DNA from: Lolium rigidum
Lineage: Eukaryota; Streptophyta; Magnoliopsida; Poales; Poaceae
Direction: 5' to 3'
DNA: 64,000 nt
NCBI RefSeq assembly: GCF_022539505.1
Contig: NC_061508.1
Coordinates: 342,191,484 to 342,255,483 of the forward strand
Below, piece after piece: positions 1 to 12,415 of the stretch (positions are counted from its first letter, which is position 1; the number at the start of each line of letters is the position of its first letter). A program made the translations under genes and the position numbers. The notes beneath the pieces were generated by a model that searched no databases, was not told the DNA's origin, and saw only the letters and a list, made by a program, of their open reading frames with translations.

Positions 1-200
1 ACTTCTTCACTAAAGCCACATTGAAATTTAAGATGTTTAGTATCTTGTTTAGAGCAACAGTTTATATCAAGGCGTTTAAGCAAGATTTTAGCAATTGTAT
101 TCAATTTTTCTAACACGGCACTCATGACTTTACCCTTTCTTGATTCTCTATAATTCATATATAATTCTATAAGCTCCATACAGGTTGTGGGTTCTTCCAT
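1..200 (-). CDS. Partial 5' ORF of the Athila-like element
   Basis: An ATG at 200 (minus strand) opens a reading frame that stays open for 66 codons to the window edge, starting MEEPTTCMELIELYMNYRES. It lies about 240 bases downstream of the primer binding site, the same place where the gag frame of the complete element at 23914-31933 begins (ATG at 30081). The visible residues are charged and helix-prone, with no domain I recognise, and do not resemble the MANPEN-type start of that other gag. It may be the N-terminus of a gag or an extra ORF placed before gag. It is partial only because the window ends. Confidence 0.5.
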   Translation of the reverse strand, partial: MEEPTTCMELIELYMNYRESRKGKVMSAVLEKLNTIAKILLKRLDINCCSKQDTKHLKFQCGFSEE

Positions 201-261
201 AACAACAGTTTTTAATTTTTCGGTTTTTCAAATTTTTATGGATTTTCGGGTATATAAGAAA

Positions 262-380
262 AATGAAACAAGACAAAAACAAACTAGACAAAAGTAAACT
301 AAACAAAATAATACTAGACATAAATAAACTAAGCACAAATAAACTAGACAAAAGTAAACTAAGAAAAACAAAATAAAATA
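262..380 (-). repeat. Degenerate short repeats in the retrotransposon leader
   Basis: On the plus strand, variants of AAACTAGACAAAAGTAAACT recur with AT-rich spacers. A similar A-rich repeated leader lies at about 30080-30260 in the related element. It is untranslated leader sequence between the primer site and the first ORF. Confidence 0.5.
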
Positions 381-437
381 AAAACAGAGAGAGAGGTAGA
401 GTGTACTCCCCAGGTGAAATTATGAGTAGAGCTATGC

Positions 438-455
438 TCCCCGGCAACGGCGCCA
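438..455 (-). other. Primer binding site (tRNA-Asp type)
   Basis: The minus strand reads TGGCGCCGTTGCCGGGGA, the primer binding site typical of Athila/Tat-type Gypsy elements using the tRNA-Asp 3' end. It sits about 11 bases from the LTR edge. The same 18-mer occurs at 30307-30324. Confidence 0.85.
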
Positions 456-466
456 GAAAATAGTCT

Positions 467-2002
467 AGATAACCCACAAGTATAGGGGATCGCAACAGTC
501 TTCGAGGGAAGTAAAACCCAAATTTATTGATTCGGCACAAGGGGAGACAAAGAATACTTATAAGCCTTAACAACTGAGTTGTCAATTCAGCTGCACCTGG
601 AAAAGCACTAGTAACATGGGTGATGTGAAAGCAGCAGTAATATGAGAGCAATAGTAACGATGAATACGGCAGCGAGTAGCAGGTAACACAGAGGCAATGG
701 CACCAGAAAATAGTTGATACTACTTCTAATGGCATATAGGACCGAGTGAGTATTTGATGATGAAAGATGGACCGGGTTCCCAGCTATCTACACTAGTGGT
801 AACTCTCCAATAACAAGTGTTGGGTGAACAAATTACAGTTGGCAATTGACATAATTATTATAGCATTAAGACAGAACATCCAGTTTATTAATCATGTAGG
901 CATGTTTTCCATATATAGTCATACGTGCTCTCAATGAGAAACTTGCATAACATCTTTTGTCCTACCAGCCCGTTTGCAGCGGGGCCTCAAGGGAATCTAC
1001 TGGTAATTAAGGTACTCCTTTTAATAGAGCACCGGAGCAAAGCATTAACACTTGGTGAAAACATGTGATCCTCATATCTAAGCCATCCCCTCCAGTTATC
1101 CCAGTTGCTGTCACTCTGGGGCCTCGGGTTCCGGACATAGACATGTGCAAACAACTTGTAGATACAATCTAAGCAATAATTATAGAGCTTAAATCTAAGA
1201 TCATACCACTCGTGCACTAGTGACAAGCATTAAACACAACAAGAATGCAGCAACAATAACTTCACAAACTTTATAGATAGACTGATCATAATGTAACAAT
1301 TCATCGGATCCCAACAAACACAACACCGATTACATCAGATGGATCTCAATCATGTAAGGCAGCTCATGAGATCATTGTATTGAAGTACATGGGAGAGAGA
1401 GTACCAACTAGCTACTGCTAGAACCCGTAGTCCATGAGGGAACTACTCACGGAGCATAATGGAGGCGGTGGCGTCGATGGAGAAGGCTCCGGGGGTCGAT
1501 CCCCGTCCCGGCAGGGTGCCGAAACAGGAACTTCTGACCCCCGAAACTAGGTTTCGCGATGGCGGCGGCGCTCCGGGAGTCTTTCTGGAGTATGATAGAT
1601 ATCTCTCGGGTTTTCGCGTCGTGGGGGAACAAATAGGCAAAGGGGCGATGTCGGTGGAGTCCCGAGGTGGGCTCCCCACACGCCGGCGCGCCTGTGGGCC
1701 GGCCGCGCGACTGCATATAGAGGAGGCCGTGGGCCTCCCCCGGGCTTGCCCTTCTGGCTCCGTGTGTCCCTCGGAAAAATAGGAGGTTTGGCTTTTGTTT
1801 CGTCGAATTCCGAGAATATTGCCCGAACAGCTTTCCTGGAACCAAAAACAGCAGAAAACAGGAACTGGCACTGTGGCATCTTGTTAATAGGTTAGTCCCA
1901 GAAAATGCATAAAAACATTATAAAGTGTGAATAAAACATGTAGGTATTTTCATAAAACTAGCATGGAACATAAGAAATTATAGATACGTTGGAGACGTAT
2001 CA
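467..2002 (-). repeat. 5' LTR of the Athila-like element
   Basis: The LTR runs from TGATACGTCTCC (minus strand, at 2002) to a weathered end near 467, where the plus strand reads GATAACCCACAAGTATAGGG. The exact inner edge is uncertain because the terminal TG/CA is mutated. The GC-rich part (about 1443-1780) creates overlapping long open frames on both strands that are not genes. Confidence 0.75.
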
Positions 2003-2295
2003 CCAGCCTATGGGGAGGGCCCATGGCGGACCTCCTCGGCCTCCCCTTTTGGCTGGCTCCGTCATCTGGAAAAATAGGAGCTTCGGTATATTTTCTGTCA
2101 ATTGTTGATCTTCAGAAATATTGTATCCTGACGGTGCTTTTTCCAGCAGAATCCTGACTCCGGTGAGTAATTCTCCAATAATCATGAAACATGCAAAATA
2201 GGTAAAATAACATAAGTATCATCTCTAAATATGAAATATATCAATAAATAACAGTAAATTATGATATAAAATAGTGATGCAAAATGGACGTATCA
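2003..2295 (-). mobile_element. Fragment of a Gypsy LTR (same family as 60909-62421)
   Basis: This segment is nearly the same as 62129-62421: both end on the plus strand with TGCAAAATGGACGTATCA. It is the outer part of an LTR whose remainder was displaced to the left by the Athila-like insertion. The following five bases (2296-2300, ACGAC) are the likely target duplication; the undisturbed sister LTR at 9025 has ATGAC there, one mismatch. It is inserted in the 3' LTR of the Angela-type element. Confidence 0.7.
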
Positions 2296-2830
2296 ACGAC
2301 ATTCCACCGAGAGGGCCCAGAGTATATCTATCCGTCATCGGGATGGACAAATCCCACTCTTGATCCATATGCCTCAACTCACACTTTCCGAATACTTAAT
2401 CTCATCTTTATAACCACACATTTACAGAATGGCGTCTGATGTAATGAAAGCATCCTTCCGGTGTAAGTGATTTACATGATCTCATGGTCGAAGGACTAGG
2501 TAACTATGTATCGAAAGCTTATAGAAAATTGAACTTAATGACTTGATCTCATGCTATGCTTACTATGGGTGTGTCCATGACATCATTCACCTAATGATAT
2601 GATCTTGTTATTAATAACATCCGATGTTCATGATCAGGAAACCATGATCATCTATTAATCAACAAGCTAGTTAAATGAGAGGCTTACTAGGGACTCTGGT
2701 TGTTTACACAACACACATGTATCAATGTTTCCGGTTAATATAATTATAGCATGCAGTGTAAATATTTATCATGAACACTAAGATATAACAATAACTATTT
2801 TATTATTGCCTCTCGGGCATATCTCCAACA
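2296..2830 (-). repeat. 3' LTR (partial) of the Angela-type element
   Basis: Colinear with 9020-9556 of the 5' LTR. It starts at 2830 on the minus strand and is cut at 2296 by the Gypsy insertion. The rest of this LTR must lie left of the window. Confidence 0.85.
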
Positions 2831-2841
2831 GTCTCCCACTT
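2831..2841 (-). other. Polypurine tract of the Angela-type element
   Basis: The minus strand reads AAGTGGGAGAC directly before the 3' LTR start, the usual plus-strand primer position in Angela/BARE elements. Confidence 0.75.
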
Positions 2842-5800
2842 GCACTAGAGTCAATAATCTAGTTTACATTTGTAAAGATATAACACCTTGGCCTTCTGGT
2901 GCTTATCATGTTTTGCCCACGGGAGAGGTTTCAGTCAATGGATCTGACACGCTCAGAAACGTATGTATTTTGCAATTTGTGTCTCAACGCATCACTCATT
3001 TTCTAAATGAGTCGGCATTAATCATATATGTTCAGTCTTCTGGTGGAACCTTAATTCCGCGGTCTGAAATATGTCACTAATATTGTCACATACAATATAG
3101 CTTCAAAGTTCTGACACTATCGGAACTACACCAAGTTCTCAAAGAACTCCTCGACTTAAAACTCCTCAATCATTGTCAAAATAATGACATACTCTTCCTT
3201 CGTTTGTAGAATCCGTCACAATATTTAGAACTCATCTAAATCTAGCATAGACTTCTTCTAGCTCATTGTGCTACCTTTTAAATAACACTTAGCCTAATTG
3301 ATATTGAAATTTTATTTTTTTATATGTGACCAAACTAATATCGGTGCAACACCTTAGAGCGATTTGTTTATCATTACCCATACGAAAATTATATATATAT
3401 ATATCCTTGGTTCTTCTAAAGCACTCAGGGATATTCTTACTGTTGTCCAATGATCATTACATGAATCATTCTGGTATATGCTCTTAACACTTTAGAGCAC
3501 AGGACATCTGATTTTGTACATATTATTCGTGATCTAAAATCACTCATGTGTTTTTACTCATCAAGTGTCAAATACACTCAAGTCTTGTTAAACCTTCACA
3601 TGGAAAAGAACACCTTCTTAATATTTTTATATTGAACTACTTCAATATTCATTCTATGTACTTTAACTTAAACTTATTATGTGTTTCAATCTATCTTCAT
3701 AGATCTTGACACTAAATATGTTTCAGTCCATATCCTTTCATTGAAGTCGATTTTCAATGAAACCTTCTAATCATATCAAGTACATGATTACATTATTTAT
3801 AATCAACGATATGTCATCTACATAAAGTATTATAAATATATCTCAGCGCTCCCACTTAATTTCTTGCAAATGCAAGCTTTTTCATCGTTTCTGATGAAAT
3901 CATAACTCTTTGATCATTTCATCCGGTGAAGATTCCAACTCTGTGATACTCACTTCATCCAGTGAAGTTTGTATACCTTTTTAGTATTCTACGGACTAGC
4001 AAACTCTTTTGTTTGTATCTAGTATACATCCTTCATACACACCTCTGGTAAGGAATGTATTTCTGCCATCCTACTATCATATCTCATAAAATAAATATGT
4101 AGCGATTAGTAGAATAATCCATATAGACTATAAGCATCGCTATGGAAGATCTAATCTTATCGTAGTCAACTCTTTGAACTTTGTCATAAACAATCTTTTG
4201 ACAAGTTGAGCTTCTTCAAGGATATTATACCCAAGTCTATAAATTTTATAGATCTATTTACTTTCAAAAAGTATTTATTCCCTCAAAAGGTTTATCAAGC
4301 TCCAAGCTTGATTTTAGATACTATCTTGGATTTCATGGCTCTTGGCCATTGTAACGGAGTTAGGGCCCATCATAACTTCTTTGTATGTATTTGGATTATC
4401 ATTGTTCAAAACTAATCCTTTGTCCACAAATCATTTATTTGATCACAAAGTAAACCATACCTACAAGGTTTAATAGGTACTTCGATCTCCATGACTATAA
4501 CACTTTGTAGAGATGGGAGCCATGATCATCGTGGCTGCTTCCGGAACCACTTCCGATGTTTTTCTACTCTGATCATCATGCTCAGGTTCATCAACCTTAT
4601 CAAGTTTCATTGTCCTCCCACTCAAATACTTCGCTAGAAATAATTTCTTCGAAATGAGCAAGTAACATCGATAAACACTTTTGTCTTTGACTTCATAGTG
4701 GAAAGAATTCCTAAATTGTTCTCTGGGATAACCATCAAAGACATTCATCCGATTTTGGTTGTAAACTCATTTACTTATGCTATGCATACCAAAATTTAAG
4801 AATGGAGTATTAGGGTTTATACCCATGCCATAACTCATATGGTGTCATTTCAACGGATTTATGATGACGCTCTATTTAGTATAAAAGCGGTAGTCTCTAA
4901 AGCATAATCCACAAAATTTAAGGACATCATTTTATTTTATCTCATCATTAATCCAACAAGGTTGGATACGTCTTTTGAATACTCCATCATAACTATGGTG
5001 TTCCGAGAAACGTGAGTTGTGGAACAATTTCATAACTCTCTTACATGTTCGCTAAAAATCACAATTCAAATATTTCACCATGATCCAATCATAGATATTT
5101 GTCTTTTCTATTACGATGATTTCCACTTCGTGCTGAAATTTATTTGAATCTCTTCAAATGTTTCAAACTTCTTCCTCATCGAATAAATATATCCATATAT
5201 ATACGCTCAATTCATTGTTGGAAGTTTTCATGAAGTAGAAGAATCTTCCACTCACAACTATGCCCAATGAACCACATATATCATCATGTATGTTTCCACT
5301 AAGTTAGTTGCCCGTTCAACTCTTGGCCTATGAACGGTATTTCAGTCATTTTCTTTAGAAAAGATTTGCAAGTGCCAAACAATTCAAAAATCAAATGACT
5401 CCAAAAATCCATTTGCATGGAGTTTCTTCATGCGTTCCTTTCTAACATGACATAAATAGCGGTTCCACAAATAAGTGGAATTCAAATCATTTGCCTTATG
5501 ACATTTTAGCGTCAGTGTTATGCATGTGTGTTTCACCATTAAGATTTATAATAACTTATCCATCGTACATGGAGTACGGTCATAACTTTGAACAACTCAT
5601 TGTTTTTATTTGACCAGAGCTAAATAAAAATTATTAAGTTCTTTATTATATATCTGAAGGGCTAGGTAGAATGCCAACGACGAACATAATAACACTTTAT
5701 TTTGTCCAGACATGCATTATTACCACATTCCTTACCAGTCATTTAGGCCATTGTATTCTTGTATTGTGTTGTGTTGTATGACATCTCATACCAACCAATA

Positions 5801-7758
5801 TGGTACTTATACCCAAGAATTCCATTGTGTGACCAATCAAAGAATACATTCATCACATGTATATCATCTATATACACCTGAGCTAGACTTTCTAGTCTTT
5901 TCTTTCTTTATGCCAAAATCCTTTTGTAGTTTCTCTTTCGACTTTCCTCATATATCTGAAAACACTTCAACATCAATAACTTCTAGGCTTGTTGGTCAAA
6001 TACCAATAACCTTGAGGTTCACACTTTGAAGTTGATCATCACATGACAAGTGTTCCGGATTTCACTATTAGTAACTTTTTAATGTGATGAACAATTTCAC
6101 TCATAATTTTACCCATCAAATCATGAAAACTTCATGATGAAGCTACTATGGCTTACATGGATATGCGAATAATGTTAGTGCCCAACTAGTTGGAGGATCG
6201 GGACGCCTAGCGTCTTCAACCTTCGTACATTCCCATAAAACTTATGAGTTTATGTAGTCTCACTAAATTATATTCTATTATCTTGTAATAAGGTCTTAGA
6301 TATCACATATATCTCATACCTTTCTCATTTCTAAAAATAAACTTTTCAGCTCCTTACTTTTCAAACGGATTTGAACATCAAGTTTTACGGAGACAATATA
6401 ATTTTAGATACTAATTGAAACCATTGCTTTTCGAATCAGCAATTTGAGGATTACCAAAAGTTTGCTATAGGACTTAATCATTTCTTGATTCTTTAACAAT
6501 ACGGTACCACTCCGTAAAGTTTCTTGTCAGACTTAACTGTATTTCTATCTCAATTACAAGACTAGCGCATGGTAGATAACGGATGCCAATTCTACAAATT
6601 TAATTCAAAATACTATTCCGACTATGTTCATGATAATTAGTTCATGTTTTAATCTAATTACTAATGAACTCCCACTTAATACAACATCCCTCTAGTTGTT
6701 TAGTGGCACACGATCCATATCCACTACACCAAAACCTATCATCATGTGAGATGATATAGGTTCAATGGTGAACATCAACATGTTGATCATATCATCCATA
6801 TGACTCGTGTTCAACCTTTCGGTTTCCTGTGTTCCGAGGCCATACATGCTAGGCTCGTCAAGCAAACCCTAGTATTTCCGCGTGTGCAACATGGCTTACA
6901 TGCGTTGTATGTGAACGTAGAATCTATCACATCCGATCATCACGAGATGCTTCAAAACGACGAATTGTAGCAATGGTGCATACGACGGGAGAACACTTTA
7001 TTATCTTGATATTAATGTGAGGGATCATCTTATAATGCTACCGTCGCGATCTAAGCAAGATAAGATGCATAAAGGATTAACATCACATACAATTCATAAT
7101 GTGATATGATATGGCCCTTTAGTCTTTGCGTCTTTGATCTTCATCTCCAAAGAACGGACATGATTTCCATCATCAACGGGCATGATCTCCATCATCATCG
7201 GTGTAGCGTCAATGTCCATGGCACCGTCATCCTGGTTGTTCACCACATGTAGCAACTATTACAACTACTTTGAAATAATACTACTACATGAAATATAAAG
7301 ACAACCATAAGGCTCCTGCCGGTTGTCACAATACAATAATGATCATCTCATACATATTCATCATCACATCATGGACATATCACATCACCAAACCCTGCAA
7401 AAACAAGTTAGACGTCTCTAATTTGGTTTGCATATTTTACGTGGTTTAAGGTTTTCGAGTAAGATCCAATCTACCTACGAACATGAACCACAACGGTGAT
7501 ACTAGTGTTGTCAATAGAAAGAGTAGATTGAATCTTCACTATGGTGAGAGAGACATACACCCGCAAAGCCACTTATGCAATACAAGTTGCATGTCGAGCG
7601 TGGAGCAAGTCTCATGAACGCGGTCATGTAAAGTTAGCCCGGGCCGTTTCTTCCCACCATCCCGCAAGATGCAAAGTACACTAACTAAAACAACAAAATC
7701 ATCAACACCCACAAAAACCATTGTGTTCTACTCGTGCAACCAATCTATGCATAGACAC
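2842..7758 (-). pseudogene. Degenerate Copia gag-pol
   Basis: No long frame survives, but pieces of a Copia polyprotein are visible on the minus strand. The reverse transcriptase core is at 3813-3824 (YVDD, in the context LYVDDISLI). A frame at 4470-4748 has DGYPRE and a stretch ending KLDKVDEPE, as at the junction between integrase and reverse transcriptase in Angela/BARE proteins. Gene order fits Copia: gag near 7.7 kb, integrase in the middle, reverse transcriptase then RNase H towards 3 kb. Many stops and frameshifts interrupt it, so no protein is expected. Open frames on the plus strand here (such as 5712-6029) are chance frames. Confidence 0.75.
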
Positions 7759-7771
7759 GGCTCTGATACCA
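7759..7771 (-). other. Primer binding site (initiator-Met tRNA type)
   Basis: The minus strand reads TGGTATCAGAGCC, the canonical Copia primer site, immediately inside the 5' LTR. Confidence 0.9.
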
Positions 7772-7772
7772 C

Positions 7773-9556
7773 TGATGAGGTTTTTAGCATAGAAAACAAA
7801 AAAATTCCTACTGCTAGAACGAATAACAAGCAAGATCTAATCTAGTAGATGGTAGCAACGAGGTGAAGATGTGAGATTAACCCTCGAAGATTCCAAAGCC
7901 TACGAGATTAGATCTCGTTGTTGATGTAGTCGATCACTTGCCGCTTTCAAAAGCGCGTAGAAGATCTTGACGGTGCCACAATCGGGCAGCACCTCCGCAC
8001 TCGGTCACACATTCGGTGTTGATGACGACGTCCTTCTCCCCGTTCCAGCGGGCAGCGGATGTAGTAGATCCTCCTCGGAATCCCGCCAGCACGACGGCGT
8101 GGTGACGGTGGTGGTGGAGATATCCGGCAAGGCTTCGCCGTAAGCACTGTGGGAGAAATAGGAGGAGGGAGGAGAGGGGAAGCTAGGGTTTGGGCGCAGG
8201 GTGGTGATGCGACTTGGGGAGCTAGGGCTGCAACTTGAGGTGCCCTTGGGGTGCCCCTTGGTCCCTTTAAATAGGTGGCCAAGCCCCTTGGCTCGTCCAT
8301 AAACCTGCCCCCAAGTTTGACTGCGTTCCGACAGGTTTCCGGTTTCGAAAACCTACTCCTACTCGGACTCTTTTGCCGATTCCGAAATTGCATTAAGGAA
8401 AGACTTATTTTCCCTTAAGGCAACGTGGTTGCACCTATTATGGAACCCTCCGGACTTCCTTCGACATCCCGGGTCGTCCCGGACACTTCCGGAACCTTCC
8501 ATAATATTCCGGACTATTCCGGTCCTTCCAAAACCTTCTAGAAGGTCTGGTCAAAACACCGGACTTTTTCCGAAACCCAAAAAATGACTTCCCATATATG
8601 AATCTTATTCTTCAGACCATTCCGAATCTCCTCGTGATGTCTCGGATCCCATTCGAGACTCCGAACAACATTCGAGCTCCATTCCATATTCCATATCTAT
8701 TTAAAACGACATCAAACCTTAAGTGTGTCACCCTACGGTTCGAGAACTATGCGGACATGATCGAGACTCCTTTCCGGTCAATAACTAATAGCGGGACCTG
8801 GAGATCCATAATAGCTCCCATATATTCAACGATGACTTCGTGATCGAAAGAACCATTCACATACGATACCGATTCCCTTTGTCACGCGATACTTTACTTG
8901 TCCGAGGTTCGATCATCGGTATCTCCATACCTAGTTCAACCTCGTTACATGCAAGTACTCTTTACTCGTACCATGGTGTGTCATCTCTTGTGACCTAGTC
9001 ACATACTTGCAAGCTAATTAGATGACATTCCACCGAGATGGCCCAGAGTATATCTATCCGTCATCGGGATGGACAAATCTCACTCTTGATCCATATGCCT
9101 CAACTCACACTTTTCGAATACTTAATCCCATCTTTATAACCACCCATTTACGCAATGGCGTTTGATGTAATCAAAGCATCCTTCCGGTGTAAGTGATTTA
9201 CATGATCTCATGGTCGAAGGACTAGGTAACTATGTATCGAAAGCTTAGAGCAAATTGAACTTAATGACTTGATCTCATGCTATGCTTACTATGGGTGTGT
9301 CCATCACATCATTCACCTAATGATATGATCTTGTTATTAATAACATCCGATGTTGATGATCAGGAAACCATGATCATCTATTAATCAACAAGCTAGTTAA
9401 ATGAGAGGCTTACTAGGGACTCTGGTTGTTTACACAACACACATGTATCAATGTTTCCGGTTAATACAATTATAGCATGGAGTGTAAACATTTATAATGA
9501 ACACTAAGATATGACAATAACTATTTTATTATTGCCTCTCGGGCATATCTCCAGCA
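7773..9556 (-). repeat. 5' LTR of the Angela-type element
   Basis: About 1.78 kb, bounded on the minus strand by TGCTGGAGATATGCC (9556) and the CA near 7773-7776, next to the primer site. A TATA-like TATTTAAAG lies near 8268-8276 on the minus strand, with an ORF-poor, GC-rich region downstream. Positions 7783-8058 match the isolated LTR piece at 60632-60908. Confidence 0.85.
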
Positions 9557-10224
9557 CAATCAATTCCTCCTTTAATTGAGTGGAACTCTTGAGATCTAGA
9601 TCTTGGAGTTATTTATTGATTTCTTCCATTGTTCTTCCACTCAAGTTTCTGCATAGCATATTTTGCTTTGGTGGGATTTGAGTGTGAAGGATTTGAGCAC
9701 CCTTGCATAGATCTTGGTGCTATTGCTTTTGCATCCTTCCATAAGTGTTGAGCTCTGCATTACTATTCATTCGTGTTAGAGACCGTGCTTTTGTTATTCT
9801 TGGAGGGGTAACTGAGCGTAGGTAATGTGACCGAAACTCGTTACAAATGGTGAATTGCAGGGCCACGGAGAGGCCGATTGGTTAGCTTTTATACATGGTC
9901 TCAGATCTAGGAAGTTTGAACAGGAATGCATGCATGTAATCTCGGATATGTAGCATGGCTAAAGACGTTTGTGGAAAATGTAGAGCATCTCTCGAAAGTA
10001 TACAAAATTTATCATGATACTTCCTATTTTTTGAAGGAACTACGATTGCGGCAGAAAAGAACTTTACCAAGTTCTCAGAACCCGTGCAGGCGGATCGACA
10101 CAATTTTCATAAACTACAACCCTTTTCTAGAAACATGTTTTCAAAAACCCGTATATGCCCAGGATCCCCTAATCCATGGCTCTAGATATGAGACACCAAC
10201 ATAGAGCCCTATGTCGGGTCTTTA
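9557..10224. repeat. Inverted-repeat block A (left arm)
   Basis: Matches 52466-53070 in inverted orientation along its whole length. Shared landmarks are the ATGCATGCAT stretch, TCGGATAT or its variant, and CCATGGCTCTAGATATGAGA. No coding potential. The left continuation was displaced outside the window by the Angela-type element. Element class unknown; it adjoins CACTA-like block B. Confidence 0.7.
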
Positions 10225-10543
10225 CACATGGTAAAGGCGGAACCTGTGACGTGCTTGATCGACCAAATGGTCATTTGCCGTGATATTTGAAAGGACACAT
10301 GACCAAGGTTCAGGGCTTTGCCATGTGTCTTTTTTGGCGTTGCACATGGAATGCCAGATGGATGTCGTGTACGCGCAAAATACACACGTCGCAGATTTGA
10401 ATCTTTGCCGTGCGCTAGCAGAAAACACATGGCAAATAATTTTCCCATTAGCACCCAGCCGGCCGTGAAGTCAGTTTACTTTGCCGTGTCGACGGCAAAG
10501 GTTCAAAACGGCCTTTGCCGTGTCTTCTAACCACACGGCTACC
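10225..10543. repeat. Inverted-repeat block B: CACTA-like subterminal repeats (left arm)
   Basis: Contains repeated TTTGCCGTG and CGGCAAAGG motifs in both orientations, typical of the subterminal regions of grass CACTA elements. It matches 41511-41858 in inverted orientation. The short open frames on both strands here come from the repeated motifs. Confidence 0.6.
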
Positions 10544-10614
10544 CTAGCTAGTGATCGTTTGCTGAAAGCAAATTGAGCGATCGGTTTAGGACATAATTTT
10601 TTTTCCATTTTAGG

Positions 10615-11830
10615 AATATTTTGGACTGTAGTATATCCTATTTCAGGAAAGTTCTGCATGCATGTAGAAGGGAACAAATTTGATGACGTAAAGCGAGAAT
10701 CTTTCTCAATTCGAAAATTCAAAACTTTTTATCTCACAAACGACAACTCCGATTTAAGATCTGTTTTCACCTATGAGTCGGTCTCGTCGAGATCTTCAAA
10801 ACTAGCACCCATGTTTATATGTTTCGACAAACTTTTTTTCGGGCTAAAAGTTATCAACTCTCTCTATCTTGAATAATCAACCCCTCCGTACTTGAGTATC
10901 AACGGTGAATATATAAAATTATCAACATGGTGCAGGCTATTGAGGGAAAGTTCTGCATGCATGCACAAAATAGACGAATCTGCTGATGTCAGCGGAATCT
11001 TTTCCAAATTTGAAAATTCAAAACGTTTTATCTCACAAACGACAACTCCAAATTAAGATCTGTTTTCACCTATGCGTTGGTCCCGACGAGATCTTCAAAA
11101 CTAGCACCCATGTTGATATGTTTCGAGAAACTTTTTTTCGGGCTAAAAGTTATCAACCCTCTCTATCTGAATAATCAACCACTCCGTACTTGAGTGATCA
11201 ACGGTAAATGTATAAAATTATCAACCTGGTGCAGGCTATTGAAGGAAAGTTCTGCATGCATGCACAAATAGACGAATCTGCTGATGTCAGCGAAATCTTT
11301 TCCAAATTTGTAAATTTAAAACGTTTTAACTTTCAAACGACAACTCCAAATTAAGATTCGCTTTCACCAATAAATCCATCTCGATGAGATCTTCAAAACT
11401 AGCACCCATGTTGATATGTTTCGAGAAACTTTTTTTCGGGCTAAAAGTTATCAACCCTCTCTATCTGAATAAATCAACCCCTCCGTACTTGAGTGATCAA
11501 CGGTAAATGTATAAAATTATCAACTTGATGCAGACTATTGAGAAAAAATTCTGCATGCATGCACAAAATAGACGAATCTGCGGATGTCGGCGGAATCTTT
11601 TCCAAATTTGAAAATTCAAAACGTTTTAACTTTCAAACGACAACTCCAAATTAAAATTCGCTTTCACCAATAAATCCGTCACGACGAGATCTTCAAAACT
11701 AGCACCCATGTTGATATGTTTCGAGAAACTTTTTTTCGGGCTAAAAGTTATCAATCCTCTCTGTTTGAATAATCAACCCATCCGTACTTGAGTGATCAAC
11801 GGTAAATGTATAAAATTATCGACCCCAAAG
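10615..11830. repeat. Tandem array, 4 units of about 300 bp
   Basis: Landmarks recur at about 300-bp spacing: TTCTGCATGCATG near 10650, 10949, 11249 and 11550, and ATGTTTCGA(G/C)AAACTTTTTTTCGG after each. The first unit is the most diverged. Open frames such as 10658-10876 and 10986-11174 are homologous chance frames within units. Confidence 0.9.
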
Positions 11831-12415
11831 TTAATTTTATTTTAAACGTTTTAGCGATTTTTTTAGTTTAGAAGCTATCAACCCGGTGTCCTATTATTTA
11901 TCAACAGTAAATATAAATAACTACCAATCCTAAAAATCTAGCTTCATTTCGAATATTTTGACGACTCTTTTTAGTTTACAAGTTATCAACCCGGTGCTCA
12001 GTTATTTATTAATGGTAATTATAAATAACTACCAACCCTAAAAAAGTATTTCATTTAGAATATTTAAGCGAATATTTTTTTTATTTTACAAGCTATCAAC
12101 CTGGTGCCTCGTTATTTATCAACTGTAAATATAAAATAAATAATAACCCTAAAAAGTATTTCATTTAGAATATTTTAGTGACTCTCTTTTAGTTTACAAG
12201 CTATCAACCCGGTGGGCCGCAATTTATCAATGGTAAATATAAATAAATATCAACCCTAAAAATTTAATTTAATTTAAAATATGTAGCGACTCTTTTTTTG
12301 TTTACAAGTTATCAACCCGGTGCCCCGTTATTTATCAACGGTAAATATAAATACCTAGCAACCCAAAAATCTAAATTTCATTTAGAATTTTTTTAGCAAC
12401 TTTTGTTAGCTTACA
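11831..12415. repeat. Tandem array, 5 units of about 108 bp
   Basis: Each unit carries (A/G)TTATCAACCCGGTG or AGCTATCAACC(C/T)GGTG followed by an AT-rich stretch (TTATTTATCAA, AATATAAATAA). Copies start near 11876, 11985, 12094, 12204 and 12308. The core resembles TATCAACCTGGTGCAGG inside the 300-bp units, so the two arrays are probably related. Confidence 0.85.

Larger units (their letters stand above)
1..2002 (-). mobile_element. Athila-like Gypsy LTR retrotransposon, 5' part (runs off left edge)
   Basis: Read on the minus strand, this is a 5' LTR (2002 down to about 467), a primer binding site at 438-455 and the start of the internal region. The LTR starts TGATACGTCTCCAACG and has a GC-rich middle, as in the complete element at 23914-31933. 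The 5 bases next to the LTR start (2003-2007, CCAGC) are the expected target duplication. The element interrupts an LTR of a different Gypsy family (2003-2295). Its body and 3' LTR lie outside the window. Confidence 0.8.
2296..9556 (-). mobile_element. Angela/BARE-1-type Copia retrotransposon (degenerate)
   Basis: Minus-strand Copia element with a partial 3' LTR (2296-2830), a decayed coding region and a full 5' LTR (7773-9556). Both LTRs begin like the Angela/BARE-1 families (TGTTGGAGATATGCCC; the 5' copy has TGCTGG). The primer site is the initiator-Met type. The target duplication on the right would be 9557-9561 (CAATC); its partner lies outside the window. It is inserted in block A of the inverted repeat. 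Confidence 0.88.

Noticed and set aside
148..735. 195-residue open frame on the minus strand
   Set aside because: Leu/Ser-rich translation of an AT-rich leader and LTR; overlaps the primer site and is a chance frame.
10540..10552. CTAGCTAGTG as a CACTA right end of block B
   Set aside because: The mirror block B' has no such end, so it more likely belongs to the 2.4 kb insert.
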